Part shown: positions 40,801 to 52,196 of the stretch, piece by piece
Layout of the letters: each line of letters starts with the position of its first letter
How positions within the stretch are numbered: the stretch's first letter is position 1
Source: Auanema rhodensis
Lineage: Eukaryota > Nematoda > Chromadorea > Rhabditida > Rhabditidae
DNA length: 64,000 nucleotides
Direction of reading: 5' to 3'
NCBI GenBank assembly: GCA_964057225.1
Contig: OZ059894.1
Location: forward strand, 7,946,131 to 8,010,130
Position numbers and translations under genes: made by a program
The notes under the pieces: generated by a model
Databases searched by the model: none
The model's input: only the letters and a program-made list of their open reading frames with translations
What the model was told of the DNA's origin: nothing

Positions 40801-43800
40801 TAATATTTCAAAAATACTCCCTAAAAAATAATTTTATGAAAAGAGAGATAAATAATACTTACGTCATGAGAACTACATGTTTGCTCAGCACCCAAAACTT
40901 CATGAGTTTTACAAAGAACGTCCAAAGCACGTGTCGGCATAACATATAAATCAGACTGATTTAGAGATGAAATATATTGAATACTAATTCCATCTGAAAG
41001 AGACGATCAAAGAGTTATCAAAAGGTAATTGAACCAACTCTCTGTGGCTTTAACTGCTTTATGTAAAACTCTCCATAAAGTCCACAACGTTTCTCTATCA
41101 ACTAACAACTGACAAATAGAATAAGCTAGTCCATTTAAAGTTTCATTAGAAACTTTTGCAAAACTATCTTCTACATAAAGAAGAATTTTTTCTATTTGTG
41201 ATGAAGAGACGTCCAAGGAATTAATAAGCAGATGATTCAAATAACTGAACGAAAACAAGATATAAGCATATATATATGAACATACCGATTGCATACACTT
41301 GTAGCTTCTTCAAATCTATTCAAAGAAATGAGGCCCTCCATCCAATAACATAAAATTTCTTCAAGTTCAGCATCACTTACAGTGTTAAAATCAATATCGT
41401 TTGCAATAATATTAACAACCTAAGCACAGACATAAGTAAATGAAGTTGAGCAAAACATACTTGCTCATGCATTGCAGCAGAACGAAGCTCTTCAATAGAT
41501 TTCACTCGATCTACCTTCTCTATAGTGTCTAGTCTCGAAGATACATCTTCGATGGAGAAAGATCCTAATAAAACGAACATGAGGTTAGAAAAAATCATCA
41601 AAATTGCCTTTAACAGTTTTAACTTGCAACCCTTTTTCCAAGATAATCTTTGATTCCTTCAGGAACTTTAACTGGATCTTTTCATCGGTTATAGACTTTA
41701 TATAATTCCATGCAAAACGTAAAGCCATTTGTTCACAAGACCATCCTGTTTTAAAGTAATGACGAATACAGTAATCTTGCCCGCGACATTCATCTTAAGC
41801 AATATATTTCAATACTTTGTAATGTATGTTTATCATACCTAGTTCGTACATAAGCATATGAAGTTTAATCCATTTTTTACCTTCCATGTTATTTCTTACG
41901 GTATTCAACCTGCATAATATATATTAGTTGAAATAACGAACATTTAAAACCTGCGGTAAAGTTGGCAGAATGTTGCTTGTAAATGTGGAGGAATACAGCC
42001 ATATTCAGGGCAGTGTCTAACCAACTCAAGGAGAACGACTTCTTGAAATCCGAATATTGGTACAAAAAAAAGAAAAGAAAAGAAAAACCCATTATTTCAC
42101 ATATAGTCCATGTCCCATCTTTTAAGTGAGCTCTCAGGCTATCAGAAAAGACATCCTGTATGATAAGATATTGAACGAACAAAATTACCACAAAAAAACC
42201 TGGTTGAAAAAATCGTGCAGATTCCTACTTGGTGAAGGTGAACGAGAAGTCGAAGCTTTTGAACATCGAAATGGTTGAACTCGTATTTGCGACTTGATTC
42301 CAAAATGTTTAGCGTACTTAATTCATAAGTTAAGAAAATGAAAGAGTGAATTGAATACCGAATTGGAACTTTCATCTTCGCTTTCGCTTGAATCAGAAGC
42401 AGCTAATAATTCGACATTACGAATTGATCTTCTAACGAAAACTGATGAATTGACAGTAGTAGTCTTCTTTTTTTCTACTACATTACTGTCCATCAAAGAA
42501 AATGATGGAGAATTCACCTGAAACACAAATATAGCTCAGTCGAAACTAGTAGTTTACCTTTTCTAAAATGTTATCAACAACTTCAAGAATTGTTAAAACG
42601 TCCTCTAATGCTTCGGAAGTGGTAACATGAAGAATTCGCTCACTCCAACTGCGGAACATAATTGTTTGCAAAGAAGGCTAAAAACAAGATAACAGTAATT
42701 TTAAAAATACTAACCGAAGAATATGATTCGATTCTATCGTATACATCACAGAATATCGTTAAAATGTGATTGAGACTGAAAAGATACATTTAAAAAATAA
42801 AAAAATGCATGCAACATACTCATAGTCAGCTTCAATATCTACTTCAATTGGTTTATACTCGTCCACAACTAACTCAGGATTAGTTAATGTTCTTGATCGT
42901 TCTTCTGCAGCTTCTAACCGCCCAGAAAGCTGAAAAGTATAATGTTAAAAACATAGCTTGTGAGTAACTTCACTTCGATTAATGATTCAGGGTCAAACTG
43001 AGGACCACTTTGGTATTTTCTATTTTCATTAAATATTTCATCACATAGTTCCCTAAAAGAGAAAAAAGTATTCTGACTAAATAGTATCATTCTTACCTAT
43101 AATGATCACTAATCATTCTGATTTGTTCTTTCATGAAGATCATTAAATCGGTAGTAGTATCAGAATCTACAGCTTCTTTAATCATTTCCAAGCATGCTTA
43201 AAAAAAACACAAAAATTATAAGGAGATATATTTCTAACCATGATATTGACGAGATAAAAAAAGAATGGAGAGTCTCATTTCAAAAACATCTTCGCCGAAT
43301 GCTTTTTCAACGGCAAACTTAGCAAAATCAAGATTTCCTTCATTTACAAGACATCGAGCTAGCTCTTTCCAAATAGTAGGATTATTGGGTGCAACGGATA
43401 AAACCTAAACACAATTCTTGGCTTTATCTTATATTGTCTTCAAACCTCAATATAATGTTCTATTGCTTTGTCACTGTCTAAAACAGCCAAATTCTTATGT
43501 ACTCCTACGAATACTCGGGCCATTTTGGATAGCCTCAACAGAAAAAAAAACATAATTCCAATTTCTCATAATGAGTTAATACCTGTCATCTTCTACTTCA
43601 AAAGTATCAGAATCTTTATTTTGGTTTAATACAAGCGGATTTTGTAAAAGTTCGTTAAATATACGTTTAGCTCGACTAATCTTGTTGTTAACTACGCATT
43701 GCAAGCCTTCTTGGAATTGTTGCAATGCAATAGCTTCCTACAAAACTAAATAAAAATATTAAATTTTTCAAAAACATTACGTTTGCTTCCTGAGTTTCTT

Positions 43801-44103
43801 CTTTGCCACCTTCAAATTCACTCCAAACAGAATCATCGGTATCAGATTCTGAAGAATCATCACTATCATCTTCAGAGCTACCGTTGCTGTCTCCATCTTC
43901 ATCCTCCTCCTCATCCTCATCTTCCTCATCTTCTTCATCTTCTTCGTCTTCCTCACTTCCTGACTTTTCGGTACCAGTCTAAAAAGTAACATCGTGCTGT
44001 GTTGTGAGGTAAAGGGTTTTACAAATTCTTCCTCGTCAGCCACTGATTCTTTTTCAATATCTTCATCAGCTATATTTTTATTGTTATCATCTTCTGTCGC
44101 CAT
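37889..44103 (-). CDS. CABIN1: Calcineurin-binding protein cabin-1 homologue (HIRA-complex subunit)
   Basis: CABIN1 is a large TPR-like protein of the HIRA histone H3.3 chaperone complex; in vertebrates it also binds calcineurin and MEF2. About 25 exons run right to left. The N-terminus is very acidic (43,860-44,100, Glu/Asp/Ser-rich). TPR-like helices follow at 43,200-43,620 (KNLAVLDSDKAIEHYIEVL; NPTIWKELARCLVNEGNLDFA), matching the CABIN1 N-terminal TPRs. A later segment at 39,490-39,770 carries paired helices (ESYHHFEQALSLVKP). Near the C-terminus, FPHPKAHYRLAQMEISKHKL and DIDRSGSFAYHFDRWIRLS (38,640-38,940) match the CABIN1 motifs of the form FP-YKSLYRLA and EIDRPGSFAWH. The last exon carries an LPN repeat. 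An AG acceptor lies 11 nt before the ATG. Exon edges were not all verified. Confidence 0.85.
37946..38041 (-). repeat. 12-bp coding tandem repeat (LPNx, 8 units)
   Basis: 96 bp inside the last CABIN1-like exon read as eight tetrapeptides: LPNQ, LPNI, LPNL three times, LPNV twice and LPSV. The DNA units (CTKCCAAATCTT-like) are nearly identical in the middle and diverge at the ends, as expected from slippage or unequal exchange. The alternating hydrophobic/Pro pattern is not a feature I know from CABIN1 proteins. Confidence 0.93.
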
Positions 44104-44776
44104 ATTTTTTATTTCTAAAAAAAATATAAAAATATATATCCAGTCATATAAAAAATAAGCTTAAATCTACAGAACGTATTAAATTATTCAAAGAAATCAC
44201 ATTTATTGCGTACATTACTACCGACTACCGTACGCTTCTAAATTTTGCATTGAAATATAGAGCCTTGTTGGTTACCAGGAATTATTTATTGGAAATATAA
44301 AGTAATCTTCCTTTAAAAATACTCCGAGTAATTAATAAATTAATATTAGTAATTATCTGTTGCTTCATTTCTTTTTTTCTGATTCCATGAATTGATAGTT
44401 CATTGATAATTTCAAAGCTGTCATTTTATCGTCGATTCAAAAGAAAATACTCTTGCGGCCTGGAATATGAAAAAAATAAGATTTACAATAAAATTTTATA
44501 ATTCTATTGATATCCTTTGGGAAACAACCGCTAATTTCAAATGCTCGACAAAAATGAAAACTGCTGTTCACCACTGTCATTTCCGTATTATGCTAATTAA
44601 TTGTTATATTGTGTATACGCGTGAATAAGAAAATAAAATTTACTTCAAAAAAACAAGCAAGAACAATAACTAACTAATCTAAAAGAATTCTCAACAGTTA
44701 AACAAATCTGGGGTGAATTAAAAATTTGTTCATAACAAGACATATAATGTTCACAACGTCAACAAAAAATATGTTC
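44104..44776. other. Intergenic TOM20-CABIN1
   Basis: AT-rich, 673 bp, with no open frame of note. It holds the TOM20 3' UTR and a pyrimidine-rich AG acceptor at 44,115-44,116 just before the CABIN1-like ATG. Confidence 0.7.
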
Positions 44777-45615
44777 TTATTCAAGATCATCAGTGTCATC
44801 CATGAGTTCCTGTAATCAAAATATTAATATTGAATGTTAATTGATTGAATTACCTGAGCAGTAACAGTGGAAGGGCCGTCTCCCAAGAAACCAACTGATG
44901 GAGTATCAGAGTCAGAAATTTCTGTTACGCTACTTCCTCCGAATTGAGGAAACATTGGTACCAATCTCTGAAAAACGTATTTAATAAGAGAATAATTACA
45001 AATCATACTTCACGAGCATCTGGAAGCTTTCTCAAAACAGCATTGAAATGCTCAGGTGGCATGGTCTGAAAAATATGTTCAACGAAATATATAATCAAAT
45101 TATCCACCTGTTGAAGAATTTGGAGAAGATGTTGGCTGTCACCACAGAGAGCAACAGCATTGGCCATATGAGAGGCGCCTTGATCAAGGTTTCCTGAAAA
45201 CGAATCAAAATCTCGTATATTTCCAGTACTTTAAATCCTACCAACTGCAAAAAGTTCTTCTCCTAATTGTACTTCCTGAAGGAATGCAGCTTGGAGACTT
45301 TGAGGATCAGCAGGATTGAAGTTAACTGAACCGCCAGAGCTTCTAGCTCCAGATTGAGCTCTAGAAGCCTCACGTCTTTCTAGAACAAATTAAAAATAGG
45401 AGATCCTCCAGAAAATACAAACTTTGTCTGATTTTATTTTTATATTCGGGATCAGCTCTCCGTTTACTGTCAAAATACATACAATATCCAATAAAGGCGG
45501 CTCCAGCTAAGCCGGCAGCTACAACAACATTGGACCTAAAACTCATGAGTTAAATGTCTAAATTGAATTCTTACCTATTAAAGCCAAATAGTGTAGGCAC
45601 TGAAGCGTCAGACAT
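44777..45615 (-). CDS. tomm-20: TOM20 homologue, mitochondrial import receptor
   Basis: TOM20 is the outer-membrane receptor that binds amphipathic presequences and passes proteins to the TOM channel. Seven exons (45575-45615, 45423-45535, 45242-45379, 45108-45193, 45009-45065, 44854-44967, 44777-44809) join in phase to 193 codons. An N-terminal membrane anchor (SNVVVAAGLAGAAFIGYCMY) is followed by the basic stretch FDSKRRADPEYKNKIRQKRR. The TPR-like receptor core follows (FLQEVQLGEELFAVGNLDQG, then ALCGDSQHLLQILQQTMPP). It ends in GDGPSTVTAQ then ELMDDTDDLE, a tail very like nematode TOM20. An AG acceptor lies 12 nt before the ATG. It is 674 bp upstream of the CABIN1-like gene on the same strand. 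Confidence 0.96.
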
Positions 45616-46304
45616 TATTGTTTTACCCTAAGAAAATAAAATTAATAAATATTGAAAAAAATTTTCAAAAGTTAATTTATACATAGATAAGAATTACTAT
45701 TTCTATTTAAGTGCAACGCACCACCAGACACTTGTAAACAGCATGCACAAGAAACGGAAATTCGAAATTTCGTTGATCTTCTTTATATTAAAGAATAGTT
45801 TTACAACAGTTTTTAAAAATAATTTGAAAGATATGATCAACATAATGCATTTTTTTTACATTTCGTTGTATAAATATTTAGTTCAATTTTTTTTCGAAAC
45901 GTTTCTGTTTTTTTTCACTATATCCGCAAAGGATCTTTTTTAACCGTTATATACCCTTATATATCTGTAAAGTTTTCTACAATTTTTTTTTTCGTGTTAT
46001 GAAATTTTTATATAAACTCATGACATGATTTATAGTAAACATATCTAATATAGGGCTAATAGTTTTTTACTTGTGAAGCCTAGTTTCATATATGATTTCA
46101 GTCTTAATTTATCGTTTCTGCAGTTCAAGATCACGAATTCATTATGTTGTTATAGAAGCAACATAATTTTGAAAAAACATTTTATCAATAAATTATTATT
46201 ATTATTTTTTGAATAAATGAATATGTAGATAAAGAATAAGGGTAGTTGTTGTAGTCCTATACAAATATGTATATATATAGCGTCAAGAGAGAGAGTTTCA
46301 CACT
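45616..46304. other. Intergenic, AT-rich
   Basis: About 690 bp between the TOM20 start and the orphan gene's stop. It holds the TOM20 leader acceptor at 45,628-45,629 and otherwise AT-rich DNA. A 66-codon plus-strand frame at 45,743-45,943 is Phe/Lys/Asn-rich and not supported. Confidence 0.65.
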
Positions 46305-46829
46305 TTAAAATGGAAATGAATTAGAAATAATTGTGGAGCTTTGAAGATGAGGTCTTATAGTATTCAAGAACAAAGTAATATTTTGAACTGTGAATCCCAT
46401 GTACATACTACTTTCTCCTGCTTTTACTACAACGTTGTAGTATTTTTTCCCGTCGTTATGCCATTGTCTAAAGCATTTTAATATCATTTCGCAAAGGAAT
46501 AAAACATGCCTCTTTAGGTCACAGGCCCACCAAATTGGAGTTAAAGACATTCCCCACCCTTTAACCTTCAAGAATCCTTCTTGGGATGTTTGATCAATGT
46601 AATAAATGGTGTTTATGTCCCACGCATCAACTCTCTGAAATTTCATTATTATGTTATTTTGGTACGAAATAGAAACCTTATTAAGTCCGAGAGGAAAGTA
46701 ATACCACGTTATTATAAGTTGGTCATCTTGAAATTTCCAATATTTTTCCTTTGCTGTGGTAACTTTAAACTGGGTTTCATCGGGGATTCGATCAAAACTT
46801 TCCTCGATCGGAGTTTTTTCTGTAATCAT
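46305..46829 (-). CDS. Orphan 174-aa protein
   Basis: An unbroken 174-codon frame with normal amino-acid composition, rich in Trp, Tyr and Phe (EKYWKFQDDQLIITWYYFPL; MSLTPIWWACDLKRH; YYNVVVKAGESSMYMGFTVQ). There is no convincing signal peptide or membrane span. The alternating polar/aromatic pattern suggests a mostly beta-sheet domain. I do not recognise the family. The minus-strand sequence TTTTTCTCTATTCAG abuts the ATG directly, so the start is either a spliced-leader acceptor or the 5' edge of a second exon; no upstream exon was found. Neighbours are TOM20 (upstream side at 45.6 kb, same strand) and the divergent MRI gene. Confidence 0.7.
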   Translation of the reverse strand: MITEKTPIEESFDRIPDETQFKVTTAKEKYWKFQDDQLIITWYYFPLGLNKVSISYQNNIIMKFQRVDAWDINTIYYIDQTSQEGFLKVKGWGMSLTPIWWACDLKRHVLFLCEMILKCFRQWHNDGKKYYNVVVKAGESSMYMGFTVQNITLFLNTIRPHLQSSTIISNSFPF

Positions 46830-47589
46830 CTGAATAGAGAAAAATGAATGACGTTATGTAGTTTTTGAAATGGCTTAATTTGAAAAAGAAAAGCTCTAAT
46901 CACATGGTGAGCGCAGAGAAAAAGAACCAAAAGGTAAATAGATGTAGGCACACGGAATCTAATCAATTCATTCACTGCATATATACAGATATATATAGAG
47001 AGAGAAAAAGAGCTTTTCTCAATTTCAAAGGTGATGTGATAACACTGGAATTCGATATAATTTGATGAATAATGCTCTATAACACATTTCGCTCTTGAGC
47101 ACTTTTTAGTATATGATGCATAATTTTACTCATAGTAAATAAGATGAACTTCCTATGCTAGCATGAAGTTTTAGTTTTCAATTTTCAATCATTGTTTGTT
47201 ATTTGAGAAAACTACAAAAAGTTCAGTGAACTTTGAATTTTTCGAATAAATTTCATACGCGCCTTTTTGATTCAAGAATTAAGAAAAATAGTAAACAAAA
47301 TGTTTCTATTTACTATTGGAAGAACATAATTGTTTTTCAATGGTCACTGTAAAAAACAGAAAGTTTATTTAACAGCCATTGTAAGAACACAAAAAGTTCA
47401 AAATTTAAAAAAAAAGCTTGAGCATTAATCATAACATATCAATTAAGTAGCCTTTCATTTTGTGATTTGACGCAGAGGGGAACGGTTGTTTTTTTTTATT
47501 CTTCAATTTTCAGTCAATGATGGACCCATCGGCAGTTATTGTTGCATTGAATGCTTTCAATTAAACAAGCAACTGGATTTATTCTGAAT

Positions 47590-47625
<36 letters not shown>

Positions 47626-47830
47626 AAGGTAAAGACATTTTATTAATTTTTCTTGCACCTTCGACTTAGTGATATATTGATCTTTATGTGCACTAATGCG
47701 GCGCAATATAGTTGTCTACTGATAATTCTATAATACCTTTTAATAGTTTAATAGGCTTTATTGACTAATTTTTTGAAAATTAGCTAAATATTTTCTAAAT
47801 CTTATATTCATTTTCCTAGAGTTCTGAATA
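46830..47830. other. Divergent promoter region, orphan gene / MRI gene
   Basis: About 1 kb between two divergently transcribed genes. It is AT-rich, with an (AT)15 microsatellite at 47,593-47,622 and a TTTTCCTAG acceptor 11 nt before the MRI start. Promoters for both genes are inferred to lie here; no specific element can be named. Confidence 0.6.
47593..47622. repeat. (AT)n microsatellite, 15 units
   Basis: Perfect AT repeat in the intergenic space about 200 bp upstream of the methylthioribose-1-phosphate isomerase gene. Confidence 0.97.
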
Positions 47831-49399
47831 ATGTCTGTAAATGGGCCGATTCCAGATGATTTCATGCGTTTGCCTGAAGATTATTTAACTCCCATTAAGC
47901 CTATTAATGATGAACGTTTTTCGGTTTTAGGTTAATAGAAACAAATTTAAATAAAATATTTTTACTTGTTTTAGATCAGCTTAAATTACCACTTGAGGTA
48001 GTTTATGAGATAGTTAGTGATGTTCATGGCTGCTGTGACGCCATAAAAACCATGAAGGTATCATTATCAATGCGTTTAGAAATATGTTCTGATATGGTTT
48101 AGGTAAGAGGAGCTCCCGCTATCGCTACTGTTGCTTTAAGAGGAGTAAGATGTGAACTACAACCTTTTAAAACTCAAATATCTCGTGGTGAATGTGTTGA
48201 TGTTGAACAACTCATGGAAACACTTACTCATGTGGTAAATATTAATTTGATTTGATTTATTTTTTTATTTTTATATTTGCTAGACAAAACAGCTTGTCGC
48301 TTGTCGCCCAACAGCCATTGATTTGAACAATGCCATGACAGAAGTGAATAATGCTATCCGTGTTGGAACTACTGCTCAAGAAAAAATTGATAGGTAATTA
48401 TCGTTTAAAGTTATAACTTTATATTTTTTTAGTGTGAATCAAGTTGTGCAGCGACTTTTGGATGCAGAAGTTGAACAAAATAGAACTTTAGTTTGGAATG
48501 GTTATCAAGAAGTTGGCATTTAATGTTTCGACTAACTTAATTTCTTGCATTCTAGGTTATCTCAACTAAGCCGGAAGGCCACCAATTCACAATTATGACT
48601 ATTTGTAATACCGGAACTCTGGCTACATCCTCTTGGGGTACCGCTTTAGGTAATCTCTCTTGAAATTATTATGTATAATTTATATATACATCATTAGGAA
48701 TAATCTATGCTCTACATCAACAAAACAAATTAAAAATGGTTTATGCTCTCGAAACTCGTCCCTATTACCAGGTGTCCAATTAAAGCTTCCCTCATTCATT
48801 ACTTTGCGTTATTAGGGACTCAGATTAACTGCAACTGAACTGGGAGCTTTCGGTGTTCCTTTCAAAGTAATTCCTGATGGAGCTGCTGCTTCAGCTATGC
48901 AAAAGTTTGGAGTCGATGCTGTTCTCACAGGTATTATCTTTGTATTGTATAATTATTTTGATTTATTTAAAGGAGTCGATCAAGTTACCCTGAATGGCGA
49001 CTTCGCAAATAAAATTGGAACTTATGCCCTTTCAATTTCTGCCAAACATCATGGTGTTCCTTTTTATCCTGTGGTAGTAACAGCTTCTAGAAAGTTTTTT
49101 CCACTTCTTCCTTTCAGGTTCCAAGAACATCAATAAATCTCAATCGCTTTGATGGTAATGAAATCGTAATTGAAGAAAGGCCTAGTAGGGAAATGCTGGC
49201 ACACAAAGGCAAAGTTTAATTCTCTTATACAATAAGTTGGGATATTATTTCAGAAACCTATATAGCCCCTTCAACGACGCCTGTATGGAACCCTGCCTTT
49301 GATGTCACTCCTTCGAGTTTAGTTACTAAGTTTATAACTGATTTTGGCAACTTTTTGCCATCAGAAATTAAAACAGCTGTTGATATTCTGAAACATTAG
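47831..49399 (+). CDS. MRI1: S-methyl-5-thioribose-1-phosphate isomerase
   Basis: This cytosolic enzyme converts methylthioribose-1-phosphate to methylthioribulose-1-phosphate in methionine salvage and belongs to the eIF2B-alpha/beta/delta superfamily. Eleven exons sum to 1,125 nt (374 aa): 47831-47930, 47975-48057, 48103-48234, 48284-48393, 48433-48511, 48556-48649, 48698-48771, 48816-48930, 48973-49073, 49118-49208, 49254-49399. Family landmarks are KVRGAPAIATVA, TICNTGTLATSSWGTALG (catalytic Cys), YALETRPYYQG, TGVDQVTLNGDFANKIGT (catalytic Asp in GVDQV; usually GADR) and VWNPAFDVTP. The first 33 codons differ from the usual N-terminus. Intron 10 starts with GC rather than GT. An AG acceptor lies 11 nt before the ATG. 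Confidence 0.96.
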
Positions 49400-49754
49400 T
49401 TATATTAAAAAAACATTTAAACATAGGTTGATAATTTATAGAACTAGATGAATATGGCTGTTATAACTCAATGTTGTTTCAGTTTGTTGTTATGTTAATG
49501 ATTAGTTATATTATTATTGGTTTGTGAACATGAAATATAAATTATATATTCTGTCAATTACAAACCCCCATAGATTAATTTTCTTTCTTATATCTTTTGT
49601 CGTTTATACTCTTTTATATTCATACTTTTATATTTTAGAAATAAACAATTATATACAGAAGATAACATCCCAAAAATATTAGGATTATACACTTCAAACA
49701 GTTAGTTTTGCTTTTCGTTCCCTTTTGTAGAATTCTACGAATTAACTTTTAGAT

Positions 49755-52032
49755 ATGATGACGTCAACTTCATCAAAAGTAGCTCCTGCTACTTTAGATA
49801 GAGAGAAAGGGCGGATTGAGCTATGTAGTGCAATTTTGAGAGATCTTCTCGGCCTTTATGAGAATTTGGAGCAACGTCATAAAAGAGCTACCACTGAAGA
49901 CGAAGAAAAAGCATTGCTCAAAATGGAAGTTGGATCATACCGTAAAGCCATTAAGAACATTCAAACTGTCGTTCAAGAACTAGAATCGGTCGAAAGTGCA
50001 ATGATCCTTGCTTCAAAATTGGAAGAGAAATCAGGCAAATCTGCTTTAGAAGAAGAGCTTGAAAATATTCAAAGCAAAACGGACTATAAAAATATATTGG
50101 AGAAAGCAAAGGATTTCGAGGAGAAAATGGAGGATATAATTCGTCAAAGTGATCCGATGAAAACTGAAGATAGCAGCCGCTCTGGAACGATTTCTAATGA
50201 GAAAAAGCCAAGTAAAATGCATGGTCACGTCAAAGAGTTGACTGAACTTTGTCAGAAAATATCAACTCGAGCTCAAGTTCTTGTTGATAACACAGGCAGC
50301 TCAAACTCATTAGATTCTGATAATAAGACCAGTTCAAAGAAGAAAACAGTAGATCATAAAGAGAATATGCCACCTGCTTCCACGATCAAAGATACTTCTT
50401 TATCGACATCTATCAATCCTAAAAAATTTTCTACAGTTCAGACTGCTAGAAGATCACTACCATTTCCTGGTGGTTCAATTATATCAAAAGAAGAAAAGGA
50501 ATCTATACTCAAAACGGAAAACGATATGCCAGTAGGATCCGAAACTCAAGAAAAAAATAAGAAGCCTATTCTCACTTCGTCGTTTTCAATCATTCTAAAT
50601 GATACTGTGCTGTTGAAAGATAAGGCCTCAAAATCTGAATCGAAGGCGCAATCTAGCAAGAATATTCAGCAAGCCTCCATGTCCATTCCTGCTGATCCTG
50701 CTGATGAACTTCCGGAAAAAGAAAAAATGCCGAAAGAAGCCCTTGGTAAAGGTTCTACATCTAGCAACAAAGAGTCTATGCGAAAGGTTCAAAAAGCTCC
50801 TAGGGAAACAACTCTTGATTCTACCGATCAACTCTCAGAAACCGATAAAATAATGGATGATGACCTAGCTGGTGCTTACCCATCTACCAGTAAAGAACCT
50901 ATGCGAAAAGTGCAGAAGGCAATACGGTCCACGCCTTTTCCATGTCCTCCGGATGCCAAGCCTGTGGCTAATAAAAATAGTTTTACTTGTGGATCTGAGA
51001 CCAAGAAGGATTCTACCAAAAAAGTTCAAAAAGGCATAAGATCTACACCTTTTCCATCAGATTTCGAACTTTTGGATGACGATACTATTGCTGAATCTGC
51101 TGGATCTAAAGTAAAAGAATCTACAAGAAAGGTGCAAACTGCAATACGCTCAACGCCTTTCCCCGCCAATTTGAACGAAGCAAATCCAATCGAAGTGTCT
51201 TCTGTATCGAACGAAAATACGGGTACTAAAGTTCGGAAAACAAAGCAGCCTCCATCTTTCAACAGAAGCGAGTCTACTTCTCCTGATTCTGATGACGATC
51301 TTGTGAAGAAGATTCAACAAGTTGTAAACTCAACACCATTTCCGAGGTATTTTGAGTCAAAGCGATTAGAAAATAGAAAATTTCGTGAATTGGCTGGATT
51401 GAAAAAAGCAAAAGATTCAAAGAGAGAAGTTCAAACAGCTCTGAAAACTTTTCCTTTCCCGTGCCCTCCTGATGTTACACCTATGGAAAAGGAAAAAGCT
51501 ATTGAACAGTTTGTATCTCAAGCAAAAAAGGAAACCATCAGAAAATTGTGTCAAGCTGCTAAATGGACCCAATTCTTTGGCGTGTCTGCTAAGGAGTCGC
51601 CTTTATTTGAACGGAAGAAGGAAGCTGTACGAAAGATTCATAAACCTACGAGACCGTCTTTATTTGGTCCACCTGATGCCAATTCTTTAAATACTGACAA
51701 TGTAATTGTCCAGACATCTGAATGCGAAGCCCAGACTACTGAGATTGACAATCCAATCTTTTTATCGGTTCGTGGAGACTACATCCCAATAGATGGACGA
51801 TTTAGATTAGTTCCCGAATTGGAAAGACAACGTCTCGGACCCTATGGAGTCTTACCATTACCAGTAAGTTGAACGCTTATTATCTTCTATTGATTTGTGG
51901 TTTCAGTATCACCAATTCCTGCCACACATTCCGTTAGCACCACCTCTATTCCATTCACTCACCCCATATTCAGAATCTCTCAATCCGTCAGAAACTAACC
52001 CAGAAAGGAAAAATGATGAGCCTCATCTCTAG
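49755..52032 (+). CDS. Orphan 744-aa coiled-coil and KVQxAIRSTPFP-repeat protein
   Basis: Two exons, 49,755-51,863 and 51,907-52,032, are joined by a 43-nt GTAAGT...TTTCAG intron. Without splicing the frame would stop 2 codons past the donor. Residues 1-135 are charged helices, probably coiled coil (LYENLEQRHKRATTEDEEKA). A Lys/Ser-rich linker contains DHKENMPP near residue 201, a KEN motif of the kind recognised by the APC/C. From about residue 226 to 640 a degenerate motif recurs roughly every 35-45 residues: RKVQKAIRSTPFP, KKVQKGIRSTPFP, RKVQTAIRSTPFP, KKIQQVVNSTPFP, REVQTALKTFPFP and weaker copies. The tail is Pro-rich. No family is recognised. It starts 356 bp after MRI on the same strand; AG lies 2 nt before the first of two adjacent ATGs. 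Confidence 0.9.
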
Positions 52033-52118
52033 ATGCGATAAATCGAATTACATTGCCTCTCATCTCTTAAGCATATTATTAGAATTTGATTATTTTGATT
52101 ATTATTAATTATTAATGT

Positions 52119-52124
52119 TTTATT
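52119..52124 (-). terminator. Poly(A) signal candidate for Argonaute gene
   Basis: AATAAA on the minus strand, about 75 nt beyond the Argonaute stop. It lies inside the 3' UTR of the convergent repeat-protein gene. Confidence 0.5.
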
Positions 52125-52152
52125 ATTATTTTCTATGTTTTGAAAAGTCTAC

Positions 52153-52158
52153 AATAAA
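52153..52158 (+). terminator. Poly(A) signal candidate for repeat-protein gene
   Basis: AATAAA on the plus strand, about 120 nt after the repeat-protein stop codon. The predicted cleavage site falls next to the Argonaute stop at 52,197. Confidence 0.55.
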
Positions 52159-52196
52159 AATCTACAAATAGAAGTTTGGAGGGAAATCGACTTCTC

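Noticed and set aside
49065-49136. Read-through of MRI exon 9 as an alternative C-terminus (79-codon ORF)
   Set aside because: The GTAGTAAC...CTTTCAG intron restores the conserved downstream MRI sequence in phase.
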